DNA of 64,000 nucleotides. Origin: Oryzomonas sp. (GTDB lineage Bacteria; Desulfobacterota; Desulfuromonadia; Geobacterales; Pseudopelobacteraceae). The stretch lies in assembly GCA_031292255.1 (NCBI GenBank), contig JARLHN010000015.1, forward strand, positions 57,187 to 121,186. The letters run 5' to 3'. The notes under the pieces were generated by a model. It was not told the DNA's origin. It saw nothing but the letters and a program-made list of their open reading frames with translations, and searched no databases. A program made the position numbers and the translations under genes. How positions within the stretch are numbered: the stretch's first letter is position 1; each line of letters begins with the position of its first letter. This document shows, piece after piece, positions 1-7,355 of this stretch.

Positions 1-1
1 A

Positions 2-229
2 GGGGTGGATGTGGTCCAGGTGGACAAGCTGGAGCCCGCCGAGTTGCGGCAATTGGCGTCAGATGTCCACACAATGGACCGGGCGGTCAGGATATCCGCG
101 GCAGGTGGCATCAACGAGGGAAATGTGGCCCAGTACGCCGCCAGCGGCGTGGACATCATCGTCCTGTCCTCGGTCTACTTCGGCAAGCCTGCGGACATCG
201 GCGTCCGAATCGTTCCCAGCGTAGCATGA
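2..229 (+). CDS. modD: ModD-type pyrophosphorylase, 3' end only
   Basis: The window opens inside this gene; only the last 75 residues are visible. They resemble the C-terminal barrel end of the NadC/ModD quinolinate phosphoribosyltransferase-like family: a DVVQVDK strand, then SAAGGINEGN and a GVDIIVLSSVYF strand ending shortly after a GKPADI motif, as in ModD proteins found beside molybdate transporters. The biochemical role of ModD is not settled. Stop codon is 65 bases before modA, so it is probably the first visible gene of a modD-modA-modB-modC operon. The identification leans on context as well as sequence; a true NadC is present separately at 29.8-30.7 kb. Confidence 0.75.
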   Translation, partial: GVDVVQVDKLEPAELRQLASDVHTMDRAVRISAAGGINEGNVAQYAASGVDIIVLSSVYFGKPADIGVRIVPSVA

Positions 230-294
230 AGTGGCACCCTGGGGCAGTCCCCTGCGGGAAGAACACACGTTAATCGAGTTAAACGGAGACCATC

Positions 295-1041
295 ATGAAT
301 CGCGTAATATCCACACTGATTGTCGTTGCGGCTTGTTTACTCCCCATCGCCGCAACGGCTGCCGAGATCAACCTGTTTGTGGCGGCCAGCATGAAAGAGG
401 TGGTCAACGAACTGGCCGACAGCTATGCGAAGCAGAATAGCGGCATAATCTTCAAGAAAAATTACGGCGCATCCGGCTCCCTGGCCAAACAGATCGAGAA
501 CGGCGCCCCGGCGGACATCTTCATTTCGGCCAATCTGGAATGGATGGAGTATATGAAGGCCAGGAAACTGGCCGACGACAAGAGCATCGCTACCTTTGCC
601 TACAACTCACTGGTATTCGCCGGCCGGCCGGGGGTGAAGGCCGCCGGCATGTCCGACGTGGTCAGGCTGAACAGGATAGCCATCGGCAGCCCCAAGAGCG
701 TGCCGGCCGGGGAATACGCCGTCGAGGCCTTCAGGAAGGCGGGGATCGACAAACAACTCGAAAAAAAGCTGGTCATGGCCAAAGACGTGCGGGAATGCCT
801 GTTGTACGCAGATCGCGGCGAGGTTGACGGCGCGTTTGTCTATAAAACCGATGCGCTGCAGGTTGCCAGGAGCGCCCGAATCCTGTTCACGGTCCCCCAG
901 GAATATTACTCGCGAGTTACCTATCCCATGGCCTTGACCGTGGCTGGCAGCCGAAAGGCCGTGGCCGCCGGATTCTACCGGTTTCTGGAGTCGGCCGATG
1001 CCAAGGCCGTACTTGCCAGGCACGGTTTCAGCGTGAAATAG
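295..1041 (+). CDS. modA: Molybdate ABC transporter, periplasmic substrate-binding protein ModA
   Basis: 248 residues, normal for ModA. Residues 1-23 form a Sec signal peptide (MNR, hydrophobic stretch, ATAAE cleavage region). The mature protein starts with the ModA-like strand INLFVAASMKE, followed by the oxyanion-contacting GASGSLAKQIENGAPADIFIS block and later VRECLLYADRGEVDGAFVYKTDA. It binds molybdate or tungstate in the periplasm and delivers it to ModB. The start has a GGAG-type site in the bases just upstream (aaacggagacc). The next gene modB begins 8 bases after the stop, which supports one transcript. Confidence 0.95.
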   Translation: MNRVISTLIVVAACLLPIAATAAEINLFVAASMKEVVNELADSYAKQNSGIIFKKNYGASGSLAKQIENGAPADIFISANLEWMEYMKARKLADDKSIATFAYNSLVFAGRPGVKAAGMSDVVRLNRIAIGSPKSVPAGEYAVEAFRKAGIDKQLEKKLVMAKDVRECLLYADRGEVDGAFVYKTDALQVARSARILFTVPQEYYSRVTYPMALTVAGSRKAVAAGFYRFLESADAKAVLARHGFSVK

Positions 1042-1049
1042 GGCACGCT

Positions 1050-1736
1050 ATGCCGGCCTTCACCTCAGCCGAATACCTGGCCATCCTGCTGTCGCTCAAG
1101 GTGGCGACCGTGGCGACGCTGGTGTCGCTTCCCTTCGGGTTCGGGGTCGCCTATCTCATGACCTACCGGCAGTTTCGCGGTAAGGTCGCGCTGGATGTGG
1201 CGGTCAATCTTCCCCTGACCCTGCCGCCCGTGGTGATAGGGTATATCCTCCTGTTGCTCCTGGGCCAAGAGGGTTTCATCGGCCAGCATCTGCTGCAGCC
1301 GCTCGGCATAAGATTGATCTTTACCTGGAAAGCCGCGGTCATTGCCACGGCCGTGGTCGGCTTTCCCCTCATGGTCAGGTCGATCCGCCTGGGCATGGAA
1401 GGCGTTGACGAGCGTCTGATCCAGGTCGCCCGCACCCTGGGCGCCGGGTGGTTCGACACCATCGTGACCGTGATCATCCCTCTTTCGCTGCGCGGGATCG
1501 CTGCCGGGTCGGTGCTCATGTTCGCCCGCGGCCTGGGAGAATTCGGTGCGACCATCGTGGTGGCCGGCAATATCCCCGGCGTAACCCAGACCATCCCCCT
1601 GGCGATCTACGAGTATGCCAGTTCGCCCGACGGCGACCGCATGGCCCTTGCCCTGTGCCTGGTGTCGGTCCTCATCTCGGTTGTCGTGCTCCTGCTCCAC
1701 GAATATCTCAATCGTCGCATCGCCAGGGCTGACTGA
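1050..1736 (+). CDS. modB: Molybdate ABC transporter permease ModB
   Basis: 228 residues, mostly hydrophobic, with five to six predicted membrane helices. The cytoplasmic coupling (EAA) loop reads VARTLGAGWFDTIVTVIIP, the classic permease signature that docks on the ATPase. N-terminal PLTLPPVVIGYILL and the GLGEFGATIVVAGNIPG segment are typical of ModB/CysT-type permeases. It forms the membrane channel for molybdate. It sits between modA and modC with a one-base gap to modC, so translation is probably coupled. Confidence 0.95.
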   Translation: MPAFTSAEYLAILLSLKVATVATLVSLPFGFGVAYLMTYRQFRGKVALDVAVNLPLTLPPVVIGYILLLLLGQEGFIGQHLLQPLGIRLIFTWKAAVIATAVVGFPLMVRSIRLGMEGVDERLIQVARTLGAGWFDTIVTVIIPLSLRGIAAGSVLMFARGLGEFGATIVVAGNIPGVTQTIPLAIYEYASSPDGDRMALALCLVSVLISVVVLLLHEYLNRRIARAD

Positions 1737-1737
1737 C

Positions 1738-2793
1738 ATGGAACTGCACGTTGCCCTGCAAAAGAGTTTCGGCGCTTTTTCCCTGGATGTTTCGTTCACG
1801 GTACGTGGAGAACGCATCGGAGTATTCGGACCGTCGGGAAGCGGAAAATCCACGTTGGTAAGCCTGCTCGCCGGATTGCAGCAACCGGACAACGGCATCA
1901 TCCGGCTGGACGGCGAACTGCTCTACGATAGCCACGACGCCACCAATATCCCTCCGGAACAGCGCCGTATCGGCATCGTTTTCCAACACCCCTACCTGTT
2001 TCCCCACATGAGCGTCAAGGGAAACCTCCTCTACGGCTACAAACGGAGCGCCCCGGCAAACCGCAGGATCGATTTCGACAGCCTGGTGGCGGTGCTGCAG
2101 TTAGACCATCTCCTATCACGCGGCGTGCATAACCTTTCGGGCGGGGAGAAACAGCGGGTGGCCATCGGTAGGACGGTCCTTTCCAGCCCCCGCCTGCTGC
2201 TCATGGACGAGCCCCTGTCGGCGCTGGACGACACTCTCAAGTTCCAGATCATCGATTACCTGAAGGCCGCCAGCGAGGCGTTCCGGATCCCCTATCTCTT
2301 CATCTCCCACTCGCTCCTGGAGATGCGCATCATGGCTGACCGGGTACTTGCGGCCAGCGCCGGACGCATCGAGGCCCAGACAACAACGGAGGATCTGGCC
2401 CGATCCCGCATGGGGCTGAGTCCGGTCGGCTATATCAACCTCTTGCAGCTGGCTCACCCGCGCAAGGTTGACGGCATGTCCGCCTACGCCTGGGGCGGGA
2501 CCGAGCTTCTGATCTCCGCCGACGGCGACCATCCGGAATCACTGTTCGAACTCTCCTCGAAGGATATCATCCTGATCAAACAGCATCCGGACGCAATTAG
2601 CGCCAGAAACCTGCTCGACTGCACCGTTTCCGGCACCTTCCGGTCCGGCGGCAAGGTTGGGGTTGAGCTTGCCTGCGGTGACGGACGGCTCGTGGCCGAA
2701 GTGGTACAGCAGGCTGCCTGTGAACTGGGCATCGAAATAGGGAGCAGGCTTTTCGCGGCCATAAAGGCTTCGGCTTTTCGGCGGCTTGGCTGA
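1738..2793 (+). CDS. modC: Molybdate ABC transporter ATP-binding protein ModC
   Basis: 351 residues from the ATG one base after the modB stop; an open frame continues upstream but lies inside modB, so this ATG is the better start. Walker A GPSGSGKST is at residues 31-39, the Q-loop is in IGIVFQHPYLFPHM, the ABC signature is LSGGEKQRVAIGR and Walker B is LLLMDEPLSALDD. Past about residue 285 there is a MOP/TOBE-like domain (DCTVSGTFRSGGKVGVELACG), the oxyanion-sensing domain found in ModC. It hydrolyses ATP to drive molybdate import. It is the last gene of the operon; an AATCCCT/AGGGATT inverted repeat follows at 2809-2835. Confidence 0.95.
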   Translation: MELHVALQKSFGAFSLDVSFTVRGERIGVFGPSGSGKSTLVSLLAGLQQPDNGIIRLDGELLYDSHDATNIPPEQRRIGIVFQHPYLFPHMSVKGNLLYGYKRSAPANRRIDFDSLVAVLQLDHLLSRGVHNLSGGEKQRVAIGRTVLSSPRLLLMDEPLSALDDTLKFQIIDYLKAASEAFRIPYLFISHSLLEMRIMADRVLAASAGRIEAQTTTEDLARSRMGLSPVGYINLLQLAHPRKVDGMSAYAWGGTELLISADGDHPESLFELSSKDIILIKQHPDAISARNLLDCTVSGTFRSGGKVGVELACGDGRLVAEVVQQAACELGIEIGSRLFAAIKASAFRRLG

Positions 2794-2833
2794 CGTTCCA
2801 TGGTATTAAATCCCTGCGCCCGATAAGTAGGGA

Positions 2834-2863
2834 TTGACAGTTACCCTTGTTTTAGGGTAGGTT
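2834..2863 (+). promoter_or_regulatory. Candidate sigma-70 promoter for tRNA-Thr(CGU)
   Basis: A perfect TTGACA at 2834-2839 is followed 18 bases later by a weak TAGGTT at 2858-2863. A TACCCT-N6-AGGGTA inverted repeat lies between the two boxes (2842-2859). The tRNA begins about 105 bases downstream, and no gene intervenes. The -10 match is poor, so this is tentative. Confidence 0.35.
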
Positions 2864-2967
2864 AACGCCCGCTGAAACATTACGGTTTAGGACGGCAGCT
2901 GGCTGCCCGACCGAGTTGACCCGCAACCCCCGCCAACAACCAAGCCTCAACAAAAAACAATGTCGAT

Positions 2968-3043
2968 GCCACCTTAGCTCAGTTGGTAGAGCAATTGATT
3001 CGTAATCAATAGGTCGCCGGTTCGACTCCGGCAGGTGGCTCCA
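2968..3043 (+). tRNA. tRNA-Thr (anticodon CGU)
   Basis: Full cloverleaf: acceptor GCCACCT pairs with AGGTGGC, the D-arm has GCTCAGTTGGTAGAGC, anticodon arm ATTGA/TCAAT encloses loop TTCGTAA (anticodon CGT, codon ACG), and the T-arm is GCCGG/CCGGC with TTCGACT. Discriminator T and an encoded CCA follow at 3040-3043. It stands alone, outside the Thr-Tyr-Gly-Thr cluster at the right end of the window. A broken P4-type integrase starts about 80 bases downstream, so its 3' end was probably used as an attachment site. Confidence 0.97.
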
Positions 3044-3076
3044 GTTTTAACTCCATGGTGATACAATACCAACCTG

Positions 3077-3103
3077 AAACCCGCTAGAAATGGCGGTTTT
3101 TTG
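3077..3103 (+). terminator. Short hairpin with T-run after tRNA-Thr
   Basis: CCGC-TAGAAATG-GCGG stem-loop followed directly by six T residues. The stem is only four solid pairs plus A-T pairs beyond a mismatch, so strength is uncertain. Position 35 bases after the tRNA fits transcription termination. Confidence 0.45.
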
Positions 3104-3117
3104 TTGTCTGGCGTCCA

Positions 3118-3444
3118 ATAAGGATTTTCCGCTATGCCGTCGCCACGGGACGGGCTGAACGTGACCCTGCGGCAGACCTGAAAGGGGCGCTTACGCCGTT
3201 GAAGGGGAAGCATCACGCGGCAATCACCGACCCGAAAGACGTTGAGCCCTTTCTGATGGCCATAGAGGGGTGTCAAGGCTCTTTCGCCGTGAAGAGTGCT
3301 CTACTTACTGCTTGCCCTCTGGTCTTTGTCCGTCCTGGTGAGTTGCGGCAAGCAGAATGGACAGAGATCGACTTTGACGCGACAGAGTGGAACATCCCCG
3401 CTGAACGGATGGGCTTAAATAGGGACATCCCTATTTATCCATAA
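3118..3444 (+). pseudogene. Truncated P4-type tyrosine integrase remnant
   Basis: In-frame reading from about 3118 gives IRIFRYAVATGRAERDPAADL and continues through GKHHAAITDPKDVEPFL, SFAVKSALL and FVRPGELRQAEWTEIDFDATEWNIPAERM, the start of the catalytic domain of P4-family phage integrases including the first catalytic Arg (RPGELR). Everything N-terminal of this and the C-terminal half with the H-R-Y active-site residues are missing. An ATG at 3199 opens an 81-codon frame, but nothing suggests a working protein. The reading frame runs into a palindrome at 3418-3437 and stops just after. Location beside a tRNA-Thr fits a decayed integrative element. Confidence 0.85.
3418..3437. repeat. 9-bp palindrome that ends the integrase homology
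   Basis: AAATAGGGA-CA-TCCCTATTT is a perfect inverted repeat with a two-base centre. Integrase homology (PAERM) ends directly before it, and the frame stops just past it. Such short GGGA/TCCC palindromes resemble the ends of REP-type elements or of IS200-like units mobilised by Y1 transposases. That assignment is an inference; no transposase is present here. Confidence 0.5.
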
Positions 3445-3555
3445 GCAAAATCTGCGTCATCCGAAAATCCCCAACTCGGCAAAATCAGGAAAGAGCACTA
3501 CCTGCTATAAATGGTTTGGAAATGGCCAATAAGCTTCTGTGCCATTGGCCGGAGT

Positions 3556-6060
3556 TCACACCTCAATCCTGAATTCAGCACCGTCCTGAATATTGGACAC
3601 CGTAAGTCTACCGCCCATGTTTTTCTCAATGATAATCTTAGACATATATAAGCCGATGCCAGTGCCGTGGGAGGGTCCTTTCGTGGTGAAATAGGGCTCG
3701 AAAACTTTGGGAAGAATACTATCATCAATGCCACCGCCGTTGTCATACACAGTTACAACCGAAAGATTATTTTCACGGAATGCCCGGATGGTGATCAATG
3801 GTTTTTTAACCTTCCTCTCCAGCAAAACATCCTTGGCATTAGAGATGATATTTAGCAATGCATGCTCATAATCATTTTTGAAGCCGGATACCTTGATTTT
3901 TTCCTCTAGGCGCAATTTAACCTCAATATGACTGTTCTTTAAGGCGGCAGAAAGAAGCTCAACAGCCTCTGTCACCGCTTTGGCAATTTGAAAATCATGC
4001 ACATTTCTTTCTTTTCTGAAGAAGTTTCTGAAGTCGTCTATGGTATTGGACATATGCTGGATAATTTGCATAACTTTGTCTATTTCTGCCTCAAATTCCG
4101 TCTCGGAAAGCTCTCCTGAAGCAAAGGAATATTTCAGGTTCTGCACGATCAGTCCGATATTGTTGAGTGGTTGCCGCCATTGATGGGCAATATTTCCGAT
4201 CATCTCCCCCATAGCTGCAAAGCGGTTTTGCAGCAGTAGTTGACCTTCAAGTTTGATCCTTTCTTCTTCGGCGAGTTTCATTTCAGTAATATCGGCGTTA
4301 ATGCCAATAATACGCTCTGTCGTGCCGTCTTTTCCCTTTATAGCCATACCTTCTGCCTTGATATGCTTCACAGCACCGTCAGGATGACGGATACGGAAAA
4401 CGGTATCGTATTTTTTACCTTCGTTCTGCGCTGCCAGAGATGCAGCAACTACAGCATCCTTGTCCTCCGGATGCAGCCTGTCCAGCCAAGAATCAATATA
4501 GCCAGTGAATGCTTCCCGTTTGATACCATACATCTCAAACATCCGGTCATTCCAAACCATTTTATTGTCAGCTATTGTCCTGTCCCAGACACCTAAATTT
4601 GCAGCCGAGACCGCCAACTGGAGCCGTTGTGACAGAGTCTCCACCTGTTTGAGAGCTTGTTTGGACTCGGTGATGTCACGAATGATCTCTATCGCACCTA
4701 TAATATTACCGGATTGATCGTACAGGGGGGACGCCTTGGCAAAAACCCATGTGCCCTTATTGTTGTTTAGTGAGTTGCAATAGACTTCCCCCATGAGGGT
4801 GTTGCCTTTACGGATGACGTTGGGGTACGGGATCGAACTCTCTTCGCAATCCATAAAGACCAAGTCCGCCAACCCTGGACGTGCAACACCATAAAACGGT
4901 GTGGTGTAGGCATAGTCGCCTTTGCCGATCATTTCTTCGGCTGGAACGCCGGTCATCTCCTCTATTGCCCGATTCCAAATCATGACCCGCTTATCCATAT
5001 CAATGGCCAAAGTGGCGTCCGGCAGAAATGCTATGATGTCCTTCAGTTGCTTCTGATTCTCCCGCAGCTTAAACTCGGTTTCCTTCTCACGTTTCCATCC
5101 GGTTAACAGCATCCGCGAAGATAATAGTGTGGCCAAGGTGAAGAGGACAACCAGGCCAAGTTCCATCAGGGCCTCTTTTCGCCAGCCGGCAAAATATTCG
5201 TCCTTTCCCAGAGCAGCAATTACATACAGTGGATAGCCGGATATCTTTTCATATGAGAGCAGTCTCTCAATTCCATCTATCCGGGAGATGGCCTTGAATG
5301 TGGCTTTATTTTTGCCAGCCTTAATCAGGTCGGAAAACGCCTCCCCTACATTCTTATTGCCTACGGTGCCGCCGGCAACTGTCAACGCAGGGTGCCTGAC
5401 AATTAAAGCCATTTCATCGTCGCGAATGGCGACGAAACCCTTTTTGCCGACGTTGATCTTGGAAAATACGTTGATAAAGTGGTCGAGGGTGAGAACACCA
5501 TGCACAGTGCCGACAAACGAACCATCCGGGTTGTTGACGCGACGTGTCATGATAATAATCCATTGCTTCGCTATACGCCCAAAGACCGGTTTTGAAATGA
5601 AGAGGTCACCTTTGGGATGGTCGCGTTCGAAGATGAAGTAATCGCGGTCGGAGATATTGGTGACGACTCCTGGTGTGAGGTTTCCTGCTCCGTACATGAT
5701 ATCACCTCTGGAGTTGGTCACCCGAAACCCTAGGAGCATCGGCAGGTAGGAGTGCTGTCTGGCCATGTACCTGTTCAAGGATTCCTTGTCGATACCCCCT
5801 CGTGAAATCTGCTCTTCAGCTTCGTGCTTTATTGCAATGAGCGCTAAGTCAATGCTGTTCATCTCGCCTTTGACAGTGTGGTCAAGAATGCTTGCAATGT
5901 TTTGTGTAGATACTTCAGCACGTTTTTCATAAAAAACCTTGCTTTGGTACAAGGATAGACATACAAGGCTGTAGACTAACATGTTCAGCAAGACAATAAT
6001 TATCGCAAGTCGTTTTTTAAAACCAGCTAAAGAAACGGTAGATTTCTTCATGTCAGACAT
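3556..6060 (-). CDS. Membrane-bound hybrid-sensor histidine kinase (Cache-PAS-PAS-HisKA-HATPase)
   Basis: 834 residues. A first membrane helix is near 17-39, a large periplasmic Cache-type sensor domain spans about 45-290 (typical SDRDYFIF and GSFVGTVHGVLTLDHF strands), and a second helix is near 298-320. Two PAS domains follow (about 340-465 and 480-598). The dimerisation box MGEMIGNIAHQWRQPLNN places the phospho-accepting His at 626. The ATPase part shows the N box NIISNAKD (about 738-745), G1 DNGGGID and G2 HGTGIGLYMSK. It should sense an extracellular ligand and phosphorylate a response regulator, but no regulator lies nearby, so it is an orphan. Start chosen for CAGGAG eight bases upstream. 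Codon use is AT-richer than the neighbours, consistent with acquisition. Confidence 0.92.
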   Translation of the reverse strand: MSDMKKSTVSLAGFKKRLAIIIVLLNMLVYSLVCLSLYQSKVFYEKRAEVSTQNIASILDHTVKGEMNSIDLALIAIKHEAEEQISRGGIDKESLNRYMARQHSYLPMLLGFRVTNSRGDIMYGAGNLTPGVVTNISDRDYFIFERDHPKGDLFISKPVFGRIAKQWIIIMTRRVNNPDGSFVGTVHGVLTLDHFINVFSKINVGKKGFVAIRDDEMALIVRHPALTVAGGTVGNKNVGEAFSDLIKAGKNKATFKAISRIDGIERLLSYEKISGYPLYVIAALGKDEYFAGWRKEALMELGLVVLFTLATLLSSRMLLTGWKREKETEFKLRENQKQLKDIIAFLPDATLAIDMDKRVMIWNRAIEEMTGVPAEEMIGKGDYAYTTPFYGVARPGLADLVFMDCEESSIPYPNVIRKGNTLMGEVYCNSLNNNKGTWVFAKASPLYDQSGNIIGAIEIIRDITESKQALKQVETLSQRLQLAVSAANLGVWDRTIADNKMVWNDRMFEMYGIKREAFTGYIDSWLDRLHPEDKDAVVAASLAAQNEGKKYDTVFRIRHPDGAVKHIKAEGMAIKGKDGTTERIIGINADITEMKLAEEERIKLEGQLLLQNRFAAMGEMIGNIAHQWRQPLNNIGLIVQNLKYSFASGELSETEFEAEIDKVMQIIQHMSNTIDDFRNFFRKERNVHDFQIAKAVTEAVELLSAALKNSHIEVKLRLEEKIKVSGFKNDYEHALLNIISNAKDVLLERKVKKPLITIRAFRENNLSVVTVYDNGGGIDDSILPKVFEPYFTTKGPSHGTGIGLYMSKIIIEKNMGGRLTVSNIQDGAEFRIEV

Positions 6061-6786
6061 GATTCGCTCCTGAATACTACATAATCAACAGAATGACACT
6101 AAACATATGTTTACCTGAATATCTTTCGTAAGTTTACTACTCATTGAAAAATATACAAATCGTGTGGTTGTAAAGAGCTAAGCGGGTTTAGCAGGTCTCT
6201 GAAAAATTGCGGCGTTTACGGCCACGTTGATACCGATTCGTGCTATTGTACCATGCTTAACATCCTGAAGTGTGGGAGAAACAATATGCGCGGTTTTGAG
6301 CAATTATCTGATTACTTATTCGCTTATGTCTCGCCCGGTTATAAATGGAAGGTTGGAAGGTGGTGAGGTGATAATGTTGGAGCCGTATTTACCTGTCGCC
6401 AGGAAAAGAATAACGACAGACTTATGCCCAAGAGAAGGCCCATGTTTAACTGTGGAGCCAAGAGATACCCCTTGAATGATCGTTTGTTGTTGTATAGCCA
6501 ATGCGGGAGTGATATAACAATTTGAAATAACGTCATAAGAGGAACACCATGACCAAAGCGGGCATTGAAGATAATCCAATCTAATACAGGGCTTGGCCTG
6601 TTTTGATAACCGGCTTGCCCATTATTTATTTCAGCAAGGGATGCCATCGTGAGCAGGGGCGTGGCCCCACCGAGCGTCACAGGCGTCATGGTATTCGGCC
6701 GAAGTAGCGTTATTGCTGGCAATCCCCAAAAAAAGAGTTGCTTCTTCATGGGTTCCTGTGATATAAAAACAAAAAAATTGTTCACT
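6061..6786. other. Gene-poor AT-rich stretch between the kinase and rimP
   Basis: About 730 bases with no recognisable gene. It is AT-richer than the flanking housekeeping DNA. It holds the kinase leader at its left end and one weak minus-strand frame (listed separately). I see no tRNA, no insertion-sequence end and no clear direct repeat matching the tRNA-Thr 3' end. It may be the decayed right part of an element integrated at tRNA-Thr. Confidence 0.5.
6339..6749 (-). CDS. Weak hypothetical ORF, possibly a degraded gene
   Basis: 136 codons from an ATG preceded by CAGGAA four bases upstream. The N-terminus (MKKQLFFWGLPAITLL) could be a signal sequence, but the rest (WIIFNARFGHGVPLMTLF, then proline/histidine-rich SPHHLPTFHL) matches no family I know. 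An overlapping frame (6316-6579) is also open and equally plausible over part of the region, which would fit a frameshifted pseudogene. No conserved neighbour supports it. Listed only so that the stretch is not silently skipped. Confidence 0.2.
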   Translation of the reverse strand: MKKQLFFWGLPAITLLRPNTMTPVTLGGATPLLTMASLAEINNGQAGYQNRPSPVLDWIIFNARFGHGVPLMTLFQIVISLPHWLYNNKRSFKGYLLAPQLNMGLLLGISLSLFFSWRQVNTAPTLSPHHLPTFHL

Positions 6787-6813
6787 AAAAGTGAGCTCGC
6801 AAGGCTCACTTTT
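6787..6813 (+). promoter_or_regulatory. Terminator-like hairpin in the rimP leader
   Basis: AAAAGTGAGC and GCTCACTTTT pair around a seven-base loop (TCGCAAG), followed by further T residues (TTATTTT). It ends only about 20 bases before the rimP start. A hairpin of this type directly ahead of rimP is known in other proteobacteria as the rimP leader, so it may be an attenuator of the rimP-nusA-infB operon rather than a stop for an upstream gene. Being symmetric, it could also work on the minus strand. Confidence 0.6.
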
Positions 6814-6832
6814 TTATTTTGCGAGACAGCGT

Positions 6833-7318
6833 ATGGATATGATCAAGGGAGATGTGTGCGGACATGTGTCCGGTATTGCACTGCCGATTCTGGAGTCGCT
6901 CGGCATGGAGTTGGTGGATATCGAGTTCGCCAGGGCGGGGCGTGATGGTGTGCTGCGGCTCTTCATCGACAAGGAGGGTGGCGTTACCCTGGATGACTGC
7001 GCCGATGTCAGCCGTGAGCTGTCGGCCATCCTCGATGTGGAAGACGTCATCCCCGGTCATTATTCGCTGGAGGTCTCTTCCCCCGGCCTGGATCGGCCGC
7101 TCAAGAAGCCGGCCGATTACGAGCGTTTTGTCGGCCGCTTGGTGAAGGTGCGCACCTTTGAAGCGTTACCCGACGATGCCGGCAACAAGCGCAAGACCTT
7201 TATCGGGCATCTTTTGGGATTGGTGGACGGAAACGTCGCCGTGAAGCTTTCCGAAGGCCAGTCCGCCTCAATTCCGTTGGAGAAGATTGCCAAGGCCAAT
7301 CTGGAATTTGAATTTTGA
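6833..7318 (+). CDS. rimP: Ribosome maturation factor RimP
   Basis: 161 residues from ATG 6833; upstream codons in the same frame run through the leader hairpin, so they are unlikely to be translated. Signature blocks are [62 protein letters not shown] and a C-terminal SH3-like part ending [17 protein letters not shown]. RimP assists 30S subunit assembly. It begins the rimP-nusA-ylxR/L7Ae-infB operon; nusA follows 37 bases later. No strong Shine-Dalgarno is visible before either ATG (6833 or 6839). Confidence 0.95.
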   Translation: MDMIKGDVCGHVSGIALPILESLGMELVDIEFARAGRDGVLRLFIDKEGGVTLDDCADVSRELSAILDVEDVIPGHYSLEVSSPGLDRPLKKPADYERFVGRLVKVRTFEALPDDAGNKRKTFIGHLLGLVDGNVAVKLSEGQSASIPLEKIAKANLEFEF

Positions 7319-7355
7319 CCTGATTTCCCATATACATCAGTAAGGAGAAGCAATC

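Noticed and set aside
230-294. Molybdenum-cofactor riboswitch ahead of modA
   Set aside because: Only 65 bases are available and no matching fold is seen.
6272-6475. Plus-strand 67-codon frame ahead of rimP
   Set aside because: No ribosome site and no recognisable family; it lies opposite another weak frame in a gene-poor stretch.
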